NCBI GenBank assembly: GCA_039881045.1
Contig: JAYWVB010000027.1
Coordinates: forward strand, 1 to 64,000
Direction of reading: 5' to 3'
Origin: Chaetomium olivaceum
Lineage: Eukaryota > Ascomycota > Sordariomycetes > Sordariales > Chaetomiaceae
Length of the DNA stretch: 64,000 bases
Shown here: piece after piece, positions 1 through 11,353 of the stretch
How the letters are laid out: each line of letters opens with the position of its first letter
How positions within the stretch are numbered: the first letter of the stretch is position 1
Notes under the pieces: generated by a model
What the model was told of the DNA's origin: nothing
The model's input: the letters and a program-made list of their open reading frames with translations, nothing else
Database searches by the model: none
Position numbers and translations under genes: made by a program

Positions 1-3000
1 GAGCCCACAACGTCAGAGCACCTCTCCGCGAGGACGATTGATCAATCGCCATCACAGCCATCTCGCCAGCAGCCGACTGCAGGACCTTCGCCATTGGGTG
101 CGTTTTGGATGGCCCTTCTTGAGGTGTGACTTGAGACTGACACGAAGTTACAGCTACCAAAATGGGTCGCTTTTGATCGCGACACTTCAGCCCAGGTTTA
201 CCATTCTCCACAACCTTACCACGTCAAGGGGGCCATCACCGATCGTGACCCTATCATGGCATGCCTCATCTTCTCGGTCAAAATCGGACATGTTGTCGGT
301 GCAGACAAATGATGGCGACCTCCGTGTTTGGAGCGTGTCCAAGGCTTACCACGCCGATGACCCGGCCAAGATCGTGCGCATTCTGAAGAGGACGGAAAAC
401 TACCTCACGGGTCCTAACTGGATGGGCTGGTCCAAGAACGGCCGGATTATTCAACACTCAGAATCGTGAGTGCCAATTGAGAGAGAGGTTGATAAGTGAT
501 CGGCCAAGCGCTAAACAGGCACAGTGAAACAATATCATGGGATGTGCGGACCAAGCACGTAACCTACGACACGATCCCGACACTCGAGACCATCCGCGGC
601 CTGGCCGTCTACGGCCCCACGGGCACGCTTTTTACGCTTGGAGCTAACAACACAGTCCAGCAATTTGACCTTAACGCGCCGGCCATGATGGTCCAGAACG
701 TACAACACCCCGCAAATCTACTACCACCATCACCCCCTATTTCGCTCGAGGCGGAGGAGAAGAACCAACCCGGGCAGGCATCCGAACCCGAATCCCAGGT
801 AGAGATCGCATTTCGCCCGACCGACATGTCCGACCAAGAGGATGGGAGGTCGCCTTTAGCCCGGTATTTGCAAAGCGAGTCAGACACCGAACCATACCGT
901 CCTACCACACCAGCCTCGAACATCTCCCGGTCAACAGTGTCGATTTCGTCGTCCACATCCCAAACGGCGGCGCGGCGGTATCCCGCTTCCACCGTATCGC
1001 GGGGTATGACAGAGAACACTTACATTTCAGCCGGTTCCTCGCTTCGGTCGGGCTACACCCAGCCCCCCCAAAGGAAGGAAAGGGAATCTCTGTCGACGAC
1101 TAGCTCGCTTTCCATGGGCAGCTCGTTCCGCCCTGCCCGGAAGCAATCAAGGTTGCGCAACGAGGTCCCACACAGCCCCGAGGATGCGCGGGTGGTCGAC
1201 TTGTTCAAGTTCACGAAGAGCCGTCTTGCCGATGTGCCGTACAAGGCGCCGTCTTCCTCTGACCATAGCCGCCTGACCAACGACGACCTGCGGCGGCAGA
1301 TGCTCAGTACCATTTTCGGATGGCACAAGGACATTGACGACTTGGTCCGGGACGAGATGTCGCGCCACCCGCTCGGCTCGACGAACCGTATTTTGCTGGC
1401 GAAGTGGCTGGGCGATATCAGCACTGACATCATGGCGATGGGGTCCGAGAACATGACCTCGTCCGACTGGATGCTTCTCGCACTGAGCGGCATTGGTGGG
1501 CAGGCCTCTCAGCACAAGTTGGGCCGTGCCTATGTGCAGCGGCTGCTCGAGAGCGGAGATGTCCACGCTGCTGCGACAATCATGGTTGGTATGGGCGACC
1601 ACAACGATGCTGTCGAGATCTACGTTTCGCACAAGAGGTTCCTGGAGGCTCTCGTCCTCACATGCCTCTTCTTCCCGGCAGCTTGGGAGCGGCAGGAACA
1701 GATTGTCAAGAAATGGGGCGAGTGGGCGGTCCAGCACGGTCAACAACAACTGGCTATCCGATGCTTTGCCTGCACCGGCCGCCAGTCTACCGAGCCCTGG
1801 TCCTCCCCATCCGCCCAGCAACTCACTTTCCCTAGCATCACGCAGACGGTTCCCGAACTGCTCAGCCCTCCGCTCTCGCCTCCGGTCATGAACCACGGGC
1901 CGCAGAGGAGTATCGCAAAGAACGCGTCGCTGAAACTAATCACTTCTTTTGACCCCCATGCCAAAAACAGGTTACTAGCAAACGTCGACGACGGCAAAAC
2001 TCCGATCGCCGCTGCAGCGACGCCCATACTGGAAACGGCACTCTCTCCCGGCGGCGCTGACCCCGCGACTGCGATTTTGCGAGGAAACCGGAGCCAGTTC
2101 AACACACCGGCATCTGCTCGCCCAGTGCATGGGTTCGGCCGCCAGCGCCTGCCTTCGATCGGCGAAGCCCCCGACTCGGCCCAGCGCGATCTGTTGACCG
2201 CCATAACGCGACAGGAGGGAGATCCGTATGCCAACGCGTTCCAAGCGACGGAAGTTCACGATACCGCCGTTAGGAAGCTCGAACTCACGAGGCCGAATAC
2301 TGCTAGCCCGAGATTGATGAAGGAAAATGTCAAAGGGCACCCACCCCCATCTCCGTCCCCCGCGGCGGTTGCTGCTTTGATGGAAGGCGGAAGAATTAGG
2401 AGGAATGGATCCCGCAGCCGTATCCCTGAAGGCCTTGATCTGTCCTTGCCCTCATTCAAGGACTCTATGCGAGAAGACGTCACCTCGCCCGAACCATCAG
2501 CGGGCTCCTCTGTCCGATACCACTGGCCATCCAGGCGGAGAGGACCCGGGTCCGTGGCCAGCTCTGTTAGCGTGGCCTCCGGGACGTCAAGCGTTGCGAG
2601 GAGCCAGCGTGGGTACCACAACAACCAGAGCAAGGTCACAGACAACTACGTTCACAGCTTGGAAGCGGCGCCGACCAAGAAGCAAGTTCGTGAGAACAGC
2701 CGCGATGGCCGCAATGAGCGTGGCAACAGCCGGTCACGCAAGGAAGACCGTGGAAAGTCTCTAGACCGCGGGCGGGCTTCATCGCGGGGTTACACTCCCA
2801 AGGGTGGAAAACGATCGCCGAAATCACCAGTGCCCATGTCGCCGGAGGATTTGATCAACTTGGCGACGCCTAGGGAGGACTTTGAACAGATGAGCCACGG
2901 CGGTGACAAAGGAAGGCTGATTGATATTTCCACCGACGAAATGGAACCACCGAGCCAGCCGAGCACGGTAAGGAAAGTGGGATACGCCAACCGGGACGGC

Positions 3001-4914
3001 TCCCAGGTGAGAGGATCGAGCCGCACCACCAGCCGGAACGGCCGCAGTACGAGCCGCGCGCGCAGCATGGACAAGCACCACGTTCCGCCATCGCTGGACC
3101 TCCGTGGTCGCTCCGCATCTCGTGGCCCGCCGTCCAACAGGTCGCCATCCTCACCGCAGCCCATGTCGGCGAACCTGCAGCAGCATTACTACGGGTCGGA
3201 TGACGAGGAGGACTACAGGAAGGCGGTCGAGGCTCAGGAGAAGTTCCGCCAGAGAAACAACCGGAGCACGAGCAGAGCCAGGGGAGACGTCCCACCCTCG
3301 CCCATGTCGGTCCGATCGACCGCATGGTCTAGTCGGGAACCACCCAGGGAGAAGGCGGATCTTCGGCGGAACACATCACACGCCGGGACGGAAACCTCAC
3401 GCCGCAAGGTTGCCGCTCCGCTGCAGACCCCGGCGCCGATGCAGCTTGTTACGGACAGCTCGGGTGATCTGAGGGTCATTAAGGATGAGAGACAGCTGAA
3501 GAAGGAGGCAGCTGCGCGTGAACTCGAGGCGCGCCGCAAGTCCCTCGCAACGAGGCCCTCGGCGCCGCCGATCATGCATCCCGACGAGATCACGCCCGCG
3601 CCGCTCACCGGTGCGCTGCCCTCGCTCATGGAGCTTCCGAGCACGACATATGTACCGCCGAAGAAGGGCGACCTCCCACTCCGGAGCGCAAGCGTGGACC
3701 CAAACGCCGGGAGGAGCATGTACGCCAACCGAAACAACAGGCCGATCATTGGGCTTCCGGCAACGCCTAGGGCAATGCGGCTGGTGATGGATTCCGAGTC
3801 GGGTTCTAGGGGCAACATTCCCGTTCCCCCGATCCCGGCCACTTTCGCGCAAGCCTCGCCCGCCATGCCGCCGCAGCCGCAGCAGCAGCGCGAGTCGCCA
3901 AGCAGGCGGTCGCCGGAGCGCGTGGAGGAGGAGCGCAAGGACGACGACATTCCTCTGCTACTCTCGTCATCCGTTTACACGCCGCCGCCGCCGGCCCATT
4001 CCAGGATCGCAGCCCAGATCGGCAGGTCCATGTCTGCGCCTCCCCGGGACCTAGTTCAACCGGAGGGCCATTCGAGGCGGCCCTCTGCTGCCAACGCCAT
4101 GTCCATGGGCCGTCGGCCGTCTCACGACGCCAATGCTTTCCCAACCCGGAGGCCATCCCACGATGCCAACGTTTTCCCCACCCGGAGACCGTCGCATGAT
4201 GCGAATACCAACATTCCGCCGCCACCTCCGCCACCGGTCCCACCCATGCTCAAGGAGCTGCAGCACCTCGCCCAGCCACCACCGCCCCCGCCGGCTCCCC
4301 TCCCCCACGTTGGCGGCCCCCAGCCGGTCGTTTACGGCGGCAGCTCGGGCATGATCGAGATCGTCATGGACGACGACCAGCCGCAGCCCCAGCAACAACT
4401 CCAGCAGCAGCTCCAACAACAGCTCCAGCAACAGCTCTACCCCCAACAATACCAGCCCCAGCAGCAGCAGCAGCAGCAGCAGCAACACCAGCACCAACAA
4501 CCCCCTCCACCGCCGCCCATCCCGTCCGCCATCCCCGTCAGCGAGGCCACGGTGCCCATCATCTCGACGCCGAACCCGCGCAACGGGCACAACCGCGGCC
4601 GCAGCAGCGTCGACAGCATCGCGGGGCGCATCTCGCGCGCGACAGAGCGCATGCGCTCGGCCAGCCGCAGCCGCGGGCCATCCTCCATCAAGTCGCCCGA
4701 GATGATGGGCGGTGGTGGGGGGGGGGCGGCGGCGCCGTACGAGAGCGTGCCGCCGCCGCCGCCGCCCGCCCCGTCGTCCCACCCGCCTGTCAGCATGGGC
4801 ATGAATTACCGTGTGCAGAACCAGGTGGTCTACCAGCAGGTCCAGGCGCAGGTCGCGCAGCAGGAGGGAAGGAATGAATATCGTACGGGGCTGCATCAGA
4901 GTGAGATGATTTAG
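1..4914 (+). CDS. WD-repeat protein with long disordered, polyQ/polyP C-terminus (5' partial)
   Basis: The gene enters from the left edge, so its N-terminus is missing. Exon A runs to 465; a GTGAGT donor at 466 and an AG acceptor at 523-524 define a 59-bp intron (a second acceptor at 517-518 is also in frame). Exon B, 525-4914, ends in TAG. WD-type text precedes the intron (GDLRVWSV) and follows it (SWDVRTKHV). A helical solenoid-like block follows at about 1480-1780 (QRLLESGDVHAAATIMVGMG). The rest is disordered: SR/RS-rich stretches, three copies of an RRPSHDAN-type unit near 4110-4205, polyproline and polyglutamine (4390-4500). Upstream of about 255 the reading frame is broken: a TGA lies at 127-129 in frame 1, and the frame changes near 245-260. 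This may be sequence error or real damage. A scaffold role is inferred only from the repeats; I do not recognise a named orthologue. Confidence 0.75.
4390..4500 (+). repeat. CAG/CAA-rich polyglutamine-coding repeat
   Basis: This stretch inside the WD-repeat gene codes for an imperfect QQLQQQ repeat and then a nearly pure glutamine run, flanked by polyproline. It is expected to be length-variable and prone to assembly error. Confidence 0.8.
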
Positions 4915-6700
4915 AAAAAGAAAAGGGTGTTATGGCGACACCCAAACAAGACGCGGCACGTTTAAATGGATGGAGCATGATCAGAGGAAGGAAGGGTGAT
5001 GGAATGGGATATACCCACACTGTCCTGTCCTGTCCTGTCCTGTTCCGGACGAAGCAAGATATCATATCATATCATGTCATGGATTTGATGGCCTGGGAAA
5101 AGGCTCATGGAGGCGGACACCACAACGAACGAGGCGAGACAGGGAGGCATATTTCTTTGATGCACTCCCCCTCCCTTCTTCGCGTCATGTTGGTGGCAGT
5201 TATTTGGTTAGTTTGCATGTCGCATTTTGCATTTGACTTTTCTTTTCAGTATTTATACTTTTCTTTCCTCATTTGCTTTTCTTTTATCATCATTTTGGGA
5301 TACCTTCTTATCTCCCTTCTCATGACTTATGACAACTCGGTTGGGCTGGTTTGGCTGGCAGGTGGATGGATGGGCCCTTCTCTGTCAAAGCGATGGGGAT
5401 GGGGAGATGGATGGATTGGGGGGATGGAAGGGTCATGGAATACCAGATTGGATATAGGGGGGACGGACGTGTGACGGATTGGATACCCTCAGCCATCATG
5501 GGCGGGAGGGAGGAGGAGGGGTGGGAAAAGGCAACAAAAGCGGGCGGGTGGACAGACGGACAGACGGACGGGTTCAACTGGGTTGAATGGGTGTGGGATA
5601 CATTGTTGCCTCGCGGCACTGTGTTGGATGGTGTTTTCGTTTCGATGGGGGAGATTTGCATTGCTGGATTTGTAATGGGTGTCTAGTAGTAGCAGTTGCA
5701 GTAGCAGAGAAGTTGATATTGTTTTGTTTATATGCTGCTGTCTTGTTTTGCTGGGTTGGTGCGTGCACTGTGTGCTGTGTGTTGTGTGTTGTCCGTCATT
5801 CAGGGGTTCTCGGTTGATGTGGGTCACCATCGCGATATTTCCTCAACCCTCGACTCTGGTGGTTTGAGCACCAAACTGCATGTTGATGGCCACCAATCAC
5901 CTTCCCACCGTCTTTGTGCTTTTGCAATGAAAGAGAACGCATTTGAGACGTGATAGCGACCCAGCACGAACAATGTCAATAAATAAAAAAGGTCCAAAGA
6001 AATGACAAAAATTGGAGTCGACATCCCCATCTCGCCGCTCTACCCCAAGCCCCCAGCGATCGTGATCCAGCGCGCCATCTGACGGTGAAGATGCCTCTGC
6101 AGAGTGAGACCTCCCTCAAGTGTCATCTTCATTGCTTAGGGCCACACGCAGCGATCGCAGGTTACCCGTGCGAGTGGGTGGCCACCGCAAGATTCGTGCT
6201 GGGCGCCGCTGGGGGGTTCTTATGGGGATGGAGTAGAGACTGCGAGAAAATCGAGTGCCTCCGAAACCAAACTGACCACTACAGTCGAGAATTTGGCGTG
6301 CGGGAACTAATACATATAGCCTGGACTGGTTTGGGCGGCCGTGCACTTGGGAAATACAGCAGGGTTAGGGTGATATCGATAACGCACTTGTGCTGGTGCT
6401 GGTGCTGGCTGCTTGCGCTGCCACATGGTCGCGTTCGCGGTTTCCTCTCTCACATGCGAATCTCCGGGCAGCTCTTCGACCAGCCATTGCGGAATTCTCA
6501 ACAAGAGAAATGGACCAATTCTTTCCCACCAAACAATGAGTCGACTAAGAAAACCTACGGCAAAGCGACAAAGGTGACACAGCTCGGCACTCGGAACTTC
6601 ATCACCGCTTGAACTACGAATCAAGTCAACACCTCCAACGTTAATAACCAGACAACCACCACCACGACCACCACCACCAACCGATACCCCAACCGACGCC
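4915..6700. other. Intergenic region between the WD-repeat gene and GPI15
   Basis: No coding sequence that I can support. It holds the 3' UTR of the WD gene, simple repeats (TGTCC x4 at 5021-5040, an ATATC repeat near 5059-5080, a CAGACGGA repeat near 5550-5570), an AATAAATAAA stretch near 5980, and the presumed GPI15 promoter. The 175-codon ORF at 6085-6612 has no recognisable protein character. Confidence 0.5.
5021..5040 (+). repeat. TGTCC tandem repeat, four units
   Basis: Four perfect copies of the pentamer TGTCC followed by a diverged TGTTCC, in the 3' flank of the WD-repeat gene. Probably a neutral microsatellite. Confidence 0.85.
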
Positions 6701-7510
6701 ATGCTCACAACAGCCCCCCACCTCTCATCCGCCGGCCCTCCCCAACCACCGCCGAGTTCACAGTCACCACCTGCCCGCCCCTAACCATCCCGCTCCGCCT
6801 CCTCCTCCTCACCATCCACCTCCTCCGCCTGGTCGTCATCTCCGCCGCCCTCCTTACCCTCTACACCCGCTTCGATTTCCTCCCCTACTACTACCCAACA
6901 ACCACACCCCACCCAACAAGAACAACAACAACAACAACACAACCCGCAGCAACCGGACCAACCGCTCCTCACGCTCCTCCACGCCGGGCAGGTCGCGCTC
7001 TTCCTGCGCACCGCGCTCGCCGCCGCCCAGCACTCGCAGCCGGGCACGCTCCTCGCGGCCCTGACCGCGCCGCTGCCCGACTGGGCGGTCGCCGTCGCCG
7101 CGGCGGGCGCCATCTATGCGGCGGTGCACACGCGTCTGCACACGACCGAGTCCGTGCTGGTGCTGCGCGGGCTGGGGATCCAGACTTGTACTTCCGGGAG
7201 CGGGGGTGGGAGTGGGAGTGGTTCTGGAGGGGGTGGTGGTGGTGGTGCTGGGAAGTGGGGGTGGGGCAGGCAGACGCGGTTTATCCCGACCGAGAAGATA
7301 CGGGATGTGTTGATCAATGAGGCGTTTCGCGGGTTTGAGGTGAGGTATTATCTGGTGGTGGTGGTGGAGGGGGAGGAGGATGTGGTGGTGCTGTTTCCGG
7401 GCTTGTTGCCGAGGAGGAAGATTGTCGAGGCGGTTTGGAGGGGGATTAGGGGGTGTTTGGTTGAGGGGGGGATGTTGGGGCGGAGATTGGGGGGAAAGGT
7501 TGATGGGTGA
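6701..7510 (+). CDS. GPI15: PIG-H/Gpi15, subunit of the GPI-GlcNAc transferase
   Basis: Gpi15 (PIG-H) belongs to the ER complex that transfers GlcNAc to phosphatidylinositol, the first step of GPI-anchor synthesis. The C-terminal PIG-H domain is clear: ESVLVLRGLGIQT, RFIPTEKIRDVLINEAFRGF, EVRYYLVVVVEGE, then LLPRRKIVEAVWRGIR. It is interrupted by a Gly/Ser insertion near 7200-7255. The N-terminal part (PSPTTAEF, then a hydrophobic hairpin at about 6781-6860) lies in frame 1, while the ATG at 6701 and the C-terminal domain lie in frame 2. No GT donor suits an intron. One missing C in the C6 run at 6714-6719 and one extra C near 6906-6912 would restore a single 269-codon frame. The gene converges with DEG1, 90 bp apart. 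Confidence 0.8.
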
Positions 7511-7600
7511 TTCTCTAGGGATTTATATTATTTTGTTTGAACTTCAAGCGTGTGAGTTGGGATGGGAATGAACTGGAATGGTGGGTGGAGTTGGGGTGGT

Positions 7601-9505
7601 TTATTCATCTACGCTGTCGTCCACCACACTGCTGCTACCCCCAGCCTTGTTCGCCTTGATGACGCTACGCCAGTTCTTGGTCTTGGACAGTTCCTCCGCG
7701 CTGGCAAACCCCTTCCGCTGCGCCCACTTGTCGTTGACCTCCTCCGCGCGCCAGCAGGCGTTTCTTGAGTACGGGGACATATGTCCCTGACGCCTTGGCC
7801 GAGTCGCCGCCCTCGTACACCCGCTGGCTGCTGCTCGGCTTCTCCGGCGGGCCCGACTCGGCCAGCCTCCGACTGAGGTCGGGCTTCCGCGCCACGGCAT
7901 CCAACAACCGGTTTGCTAGCAGCTCGTCCATCCTGCGCTCGCGCCAGTACTCCCACAGACTATCCACCAGCCCGCCCGGCCCGTGCAGGTGCGACGGTTT
8001 GTCCTCGCCCAACCAGACCCAATCCATGGCGTCCTTCATGCTAGTGTTGCCCTCCGCGTCGGGGTCGTGCACATCGAGCGCTGCCTGCTCGGCATCGTCG
8101 ACCTTGGGGAAGATGCAGTCCCATAATACGAGGGGCACTTCCTCGGCCATGGCGTAATTGGGCTTGCGCGGATTCTTCTCGACGTCCAGTAGGTCGGTTA
8201 CTATTGACGGCTTTTCGAGGCCCTGTCCGACCAGAAATAGGATGGCGACCATGTGGCGGATCTGATGCCACAGGAAGGCGGAGCCGCGGACGTGGAAGTA
8301 GTACACCTTGGGGTACGAGGTCCCGTCTACTAGGCCCTCCGGCTTAAAGCTCTCCTGACCTAGGTAAGGCAGCGCCGAACTCGCGTCTTCCACTTCGACA
8401 ACATCCGCCTCAAACATCCTCCGCTTAAAATTCGAGATCTGCTTGACCCCATCGACCTTGCAGAAGTTCCGGAAGTCATGAACACCCTCGAACAACTTGG
8501 CCGCCTTCCGCATGGCGTCAATATCAAGCCACCCTTCGTCTCCCTTCTTCCTCTCCGGGTCCACCGAGGTAGGCAGCGGTGCGAAACCGGGCTGGGTGAA
8601 GAAATAGCGGTACTGCCGCTCGCGGCAGGAAAAGCGCGCTGAGAAATCCTCCGGCAGCGTCGGCGCCCACGCAAGTACCCTGATATCGGGGGGCAGCAGC
8701 CTGTTCAGCACCCGCGGATAATTGATCTCATCCGCCACCGGATCCCACGCCGGCTTGCCGCCACCACCCCCCTCCCCCTCCGTTTCTCCCTCAGCAGCTT
8801 TCTCCTCACCACCACCACCAGCAGCCTCTCCCATCACCACATCCCCCGCTTCCCCTTCCCCCTCCCCCCCACCGGCCCCTCCCCCCCTTCCTTCTTCACA
8901 ACCGCACCCACCGGCCGATTACTCCGCACCCTAACCCCACGACCTGCCCAAACGCGCTCACCCCGCGATCCGTCCGCCCGCACTTCGAATACTCCCACGG
9001 CGCAAAATCCACCCGGGCGGGATCGTCGGGCCAGATCAGACAGCTCTTGGCCAGCGCGCGCCACAGCTCCTCCTCGACCGTGGACACGGCCACGCCGGCT
9101 GGTACTCGAAGCCGCCGTAGCGCTTGCCCAGGTAGGCGAGCTTGAGGGCGATCAGGGGGTGGAGTAGCGGGTGGGGTCGAGTTTGGAGGGTTTTTTGGGG
9201 GGCTTTTTGGCTTCTTTTGATGGGGGGTTGGCTGAGTTATTGGGGTTGGGGCTGTTTCCTTTTGGGGTGGGTGTTTTGGGGTTGGATTTGGGTTTGGTTT
9301 GGGAGGCGGGTTGTTGTGTTGCTGCTGCTGCTGCTGCTGCTGGGGGTGGTGGGAGTGAGGTTGATGGTGTTGTTGTCGTCGTTGTAGTCGATGGTGGGGT
9401 TGGGTTTGTGCCGGGCTTTGTTTGGGCTTGGAGCTGCTGTTCTAGTTCCCTGACGCGCTCGAGGAGGCGGTCCTTGGACCAGTCCTGGTAATTGGGTTCG
9501 GCCAT
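7601..9505 (-). CDS. DEG1: tRNA pseudouridine(38/39) synthase Deg1/Pus3, broken by several frameshifts
   Basis: Deg1/Pus3 makes pseudouridine at positions 38 and 39 of tRNA anticodon arms. The TruA-type signatures are present: GKRYGGFEYQ, then KCGRTDRGVSAFGQ with the catalytic Asp, ERQYRYFF, FEGVHDFRNFCKVD, and GSAFLWHQIRHMVAIL. The start is the ATG at 9505 (MAEPNYQDWSK), followed by a coiled, low-complexity N-terminus. The reading frame changes at about 9155-9159, 9097-9098, 8935-8938, 8841-8890 and 7750, mostly at short G/C runs, and no introns fit. Four one-base losses and one one-base gain would give about 635 codons. The true C-terminus (VNDKWAQRKGFAS onward) ends at 7601. The gene diverges from the Rho-like GTPase. 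Confidence 0.8.
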
Positions 9506-9944
9506 TTTAGGTGAGGGTGATGATAGTGAAGATGAAGACGAGCTTAGGGCGCGGTAGCCAAGGGAATATGAGAATGAGTGAGTCGCACCGCAAAATGATG
9601 GCACCAGCAACGTGACTACTGAACGGCCTTCGGTGTGGATGAGGGCCTTCCGAGCGCAGTGTGTAGCATTCATAAGGCCGTCAACCCAGTCCCCTTTTCA
9701 CCCTCAACCCGCTAGAAATTGTCACGAGTGTGTGATGCGCCCCTTCAGGTGGCCGACAGGTGAAAGCGACTGGAATTCCAGCAGCTCAGTTGCTGTCCCC
9801 CGCAAACCTGGACAAATTTTGGCGGGCCCCGGTCTTGGCGTTGCGATAAGCCTTGCGTGGGATGTTGATAAGGACGGTGCTTCAAACAGTCTATGTAAAT
9901 GTCAAGGAACCCGGGTTAAACACTCACCTTGTCTCGTCAATGTC
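9506..9944. other. Divergent promoter region between DEG1 and the Rho-like GTPase
   Basis: About 440 bp between two outward-facing start codons, so it should hold both promoters. I see no clear TATA box or coding sequence. Confidence 0.45.
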
Positions 9945-10690
9945 ATGATGGAGGAACACACAATTACGGTCCTACTGTTAGGGGATGAGGGATGTGGAAA
10001 ATCGACTTTTCTCTCGTCAGTATTCTAAACATGGCTTGAAAAACAGACACCCAACATGTCTCTAGATAGCCTTCTAGTTAACTAACTCATTATCCATGGA
10101 ACGCAGCCGAATAAGCCAGGGACGTCAGAACCTCCAGAGCAAATCCCCCATTGCTCTCCTCAGAGACATCGACCAGCCCTTCGTTTTTGAGATCCGTTCC
10201 CGCAAAGGCCAGTACCGCTTCGAGTTTTACGATACCAGCAGCCCCGAGAACTGGAAGCTCCTCCGACCGGACCTGGTCATCATCTGCTATGACATAAGCC
10301 AGCGGCTCAGCCTGATCAACCTCCAGCGGGTGGTATGCCCCCATCCATCCATCCATCCGTCCGTCCAAACCCCCTCGAACCCCCAATTTTCTGACACCGT
10401 GCCTCCAGTGGATAAAAGAAGTCCGGTCGGTGTTCCCGACAAGCGACGTGCTCCCGGTGTTGGTGCTGGGCCTCAAGCGAGACCTGCGGTCCGAGGACGA
10501 CCCAAACGGCATCATCTACCCGCAGGAGGGCTACCAGGCAGCGCAGGCCATGCGTGTGGACAAATACATCGAGTGCTCGGCGGTGACGGGGGAATTGATG
10601 ACCGAGGCCTTTGACGACGTCTGCAGCACCGCCCTGCAAACCACAACTTCAGACGGAGGGCAGAGCGAGGGAGGCTGCATGGTTATGTAA
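9945..10690 (+). CDS. Atypical Rho-family small GTPase
   Basis: Three exons: 9945-10015, 10107-10332 and 10409-10690. Donors are GTCAGT and GTATGC; ACTAAC lies before the first acceptor. The product is 192 aa, or 191 from the second ATG at 9948. The G1 loop is GDEGCGKST. The Rho-like insert and effector region follow, then GLKRDLR (variant G4) and ECSA (G5-like). The C-terminus is a CaaX box, CMVM, so the protein is probably prenylated. The usual DTAGQE switch II is replaced by DTSSPEN: the G3 glycine and catalytic Gln are absent, so GTP hydrolysis is probably slow or lost (inference). It may be a constitutively bound or scaffold-type Rho relative in polarity or cytoskeleton control. Its 3' end converges with RPC17. 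Confidence 0.8.
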
Positions 10691-10812
10691 GCGGATGTCG
10701 AACGCGGGGTGGTGCTTTGCTGACTGGGTCGAGGGGGCGGGGGGCGGGTTGACTGTGCTGAGCTGGATTGAATTGGCAAATAAATTGCATGTGCCTCATT
10801 CAGTCAGTCGGC

Positions 10813-11353
10813 TCAGTAGCCGTTCTCGACTGTGGGCACGGCATCGGCATCCATCTCGTCGGCTCCTTCACCGCCTTCCTCCGTTGCGTCGCTTCCGAGT
10901 ACTTCCGCGATGATGTCGACAATCTTGTTTTGGTTGTCGTCATCGAACCGCTCTTCCATGTCCTCGATCGCTGTGCTCAAAAGCGCAGTCGACGAGGGGC
11001 GGATGTTGAGGATGGAGAGCAGCTCGCCCTTGGTCAATTCGCTTGGCAGGTTGGCCTCGCGCAGCTTCTCGAGCAGGAGGGAGAAGGCTGCCGGGCTGTA
11101 TGTTTGGGTTTCTTCTTGTTTTTCCAGCGGGCTAGGCTTTCCACTGAGATATTTAGTGACCTGTATTTTTTATTAGTTAGCTCAGGGTCTGAGAGAATGA
11201 TGATTGTTTGTGAAAGCCAACCTCGATCATCACCTGGTGTGCATTGGCAGGCACTCGCCGGTTTTGTGCCTTGTTCTTCTTGCGCTGATCGGCCAGGTGC
11301 TGGTACACCTCGTAGTTGGAGAGAAGCGCATTCTGTGACTCGAGAATCTTCAT
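10813..11353 (-). CDS. RPC17: RNA polymerase III subunit Rpc17/RPC9 (CGRP-RCP family)
   Basis: Two exons on the minus strand, 11353-11222 and 11160-10813, give 159 aa. The intron, 11161-11221, has an unusual GTTGGC donor, a CTAAC branch site and a TACAG acceptor. The protein starts MKILESQNALLSNYEVYQHL and carries the family core LTKGELLSILNIRPS and IEDMEERFD, then an acidic tail. With Rpc25 it forms the Pol III stalk that binds initiation factor TFIIIB. The largest-subunit partner RPC2 is encoded 45 kb away in this same window. No frameshift is seen. Confidence 0.9.

Noticed and set aside
4051..4896. 281-codon minus-strand ORF opposite the WD-repeat gene tail
   Set aside because: It is the shadow of the CAG/CCG-rich repeats of the plus-strand gene and reads only as Leu/Arg low-complexity text.
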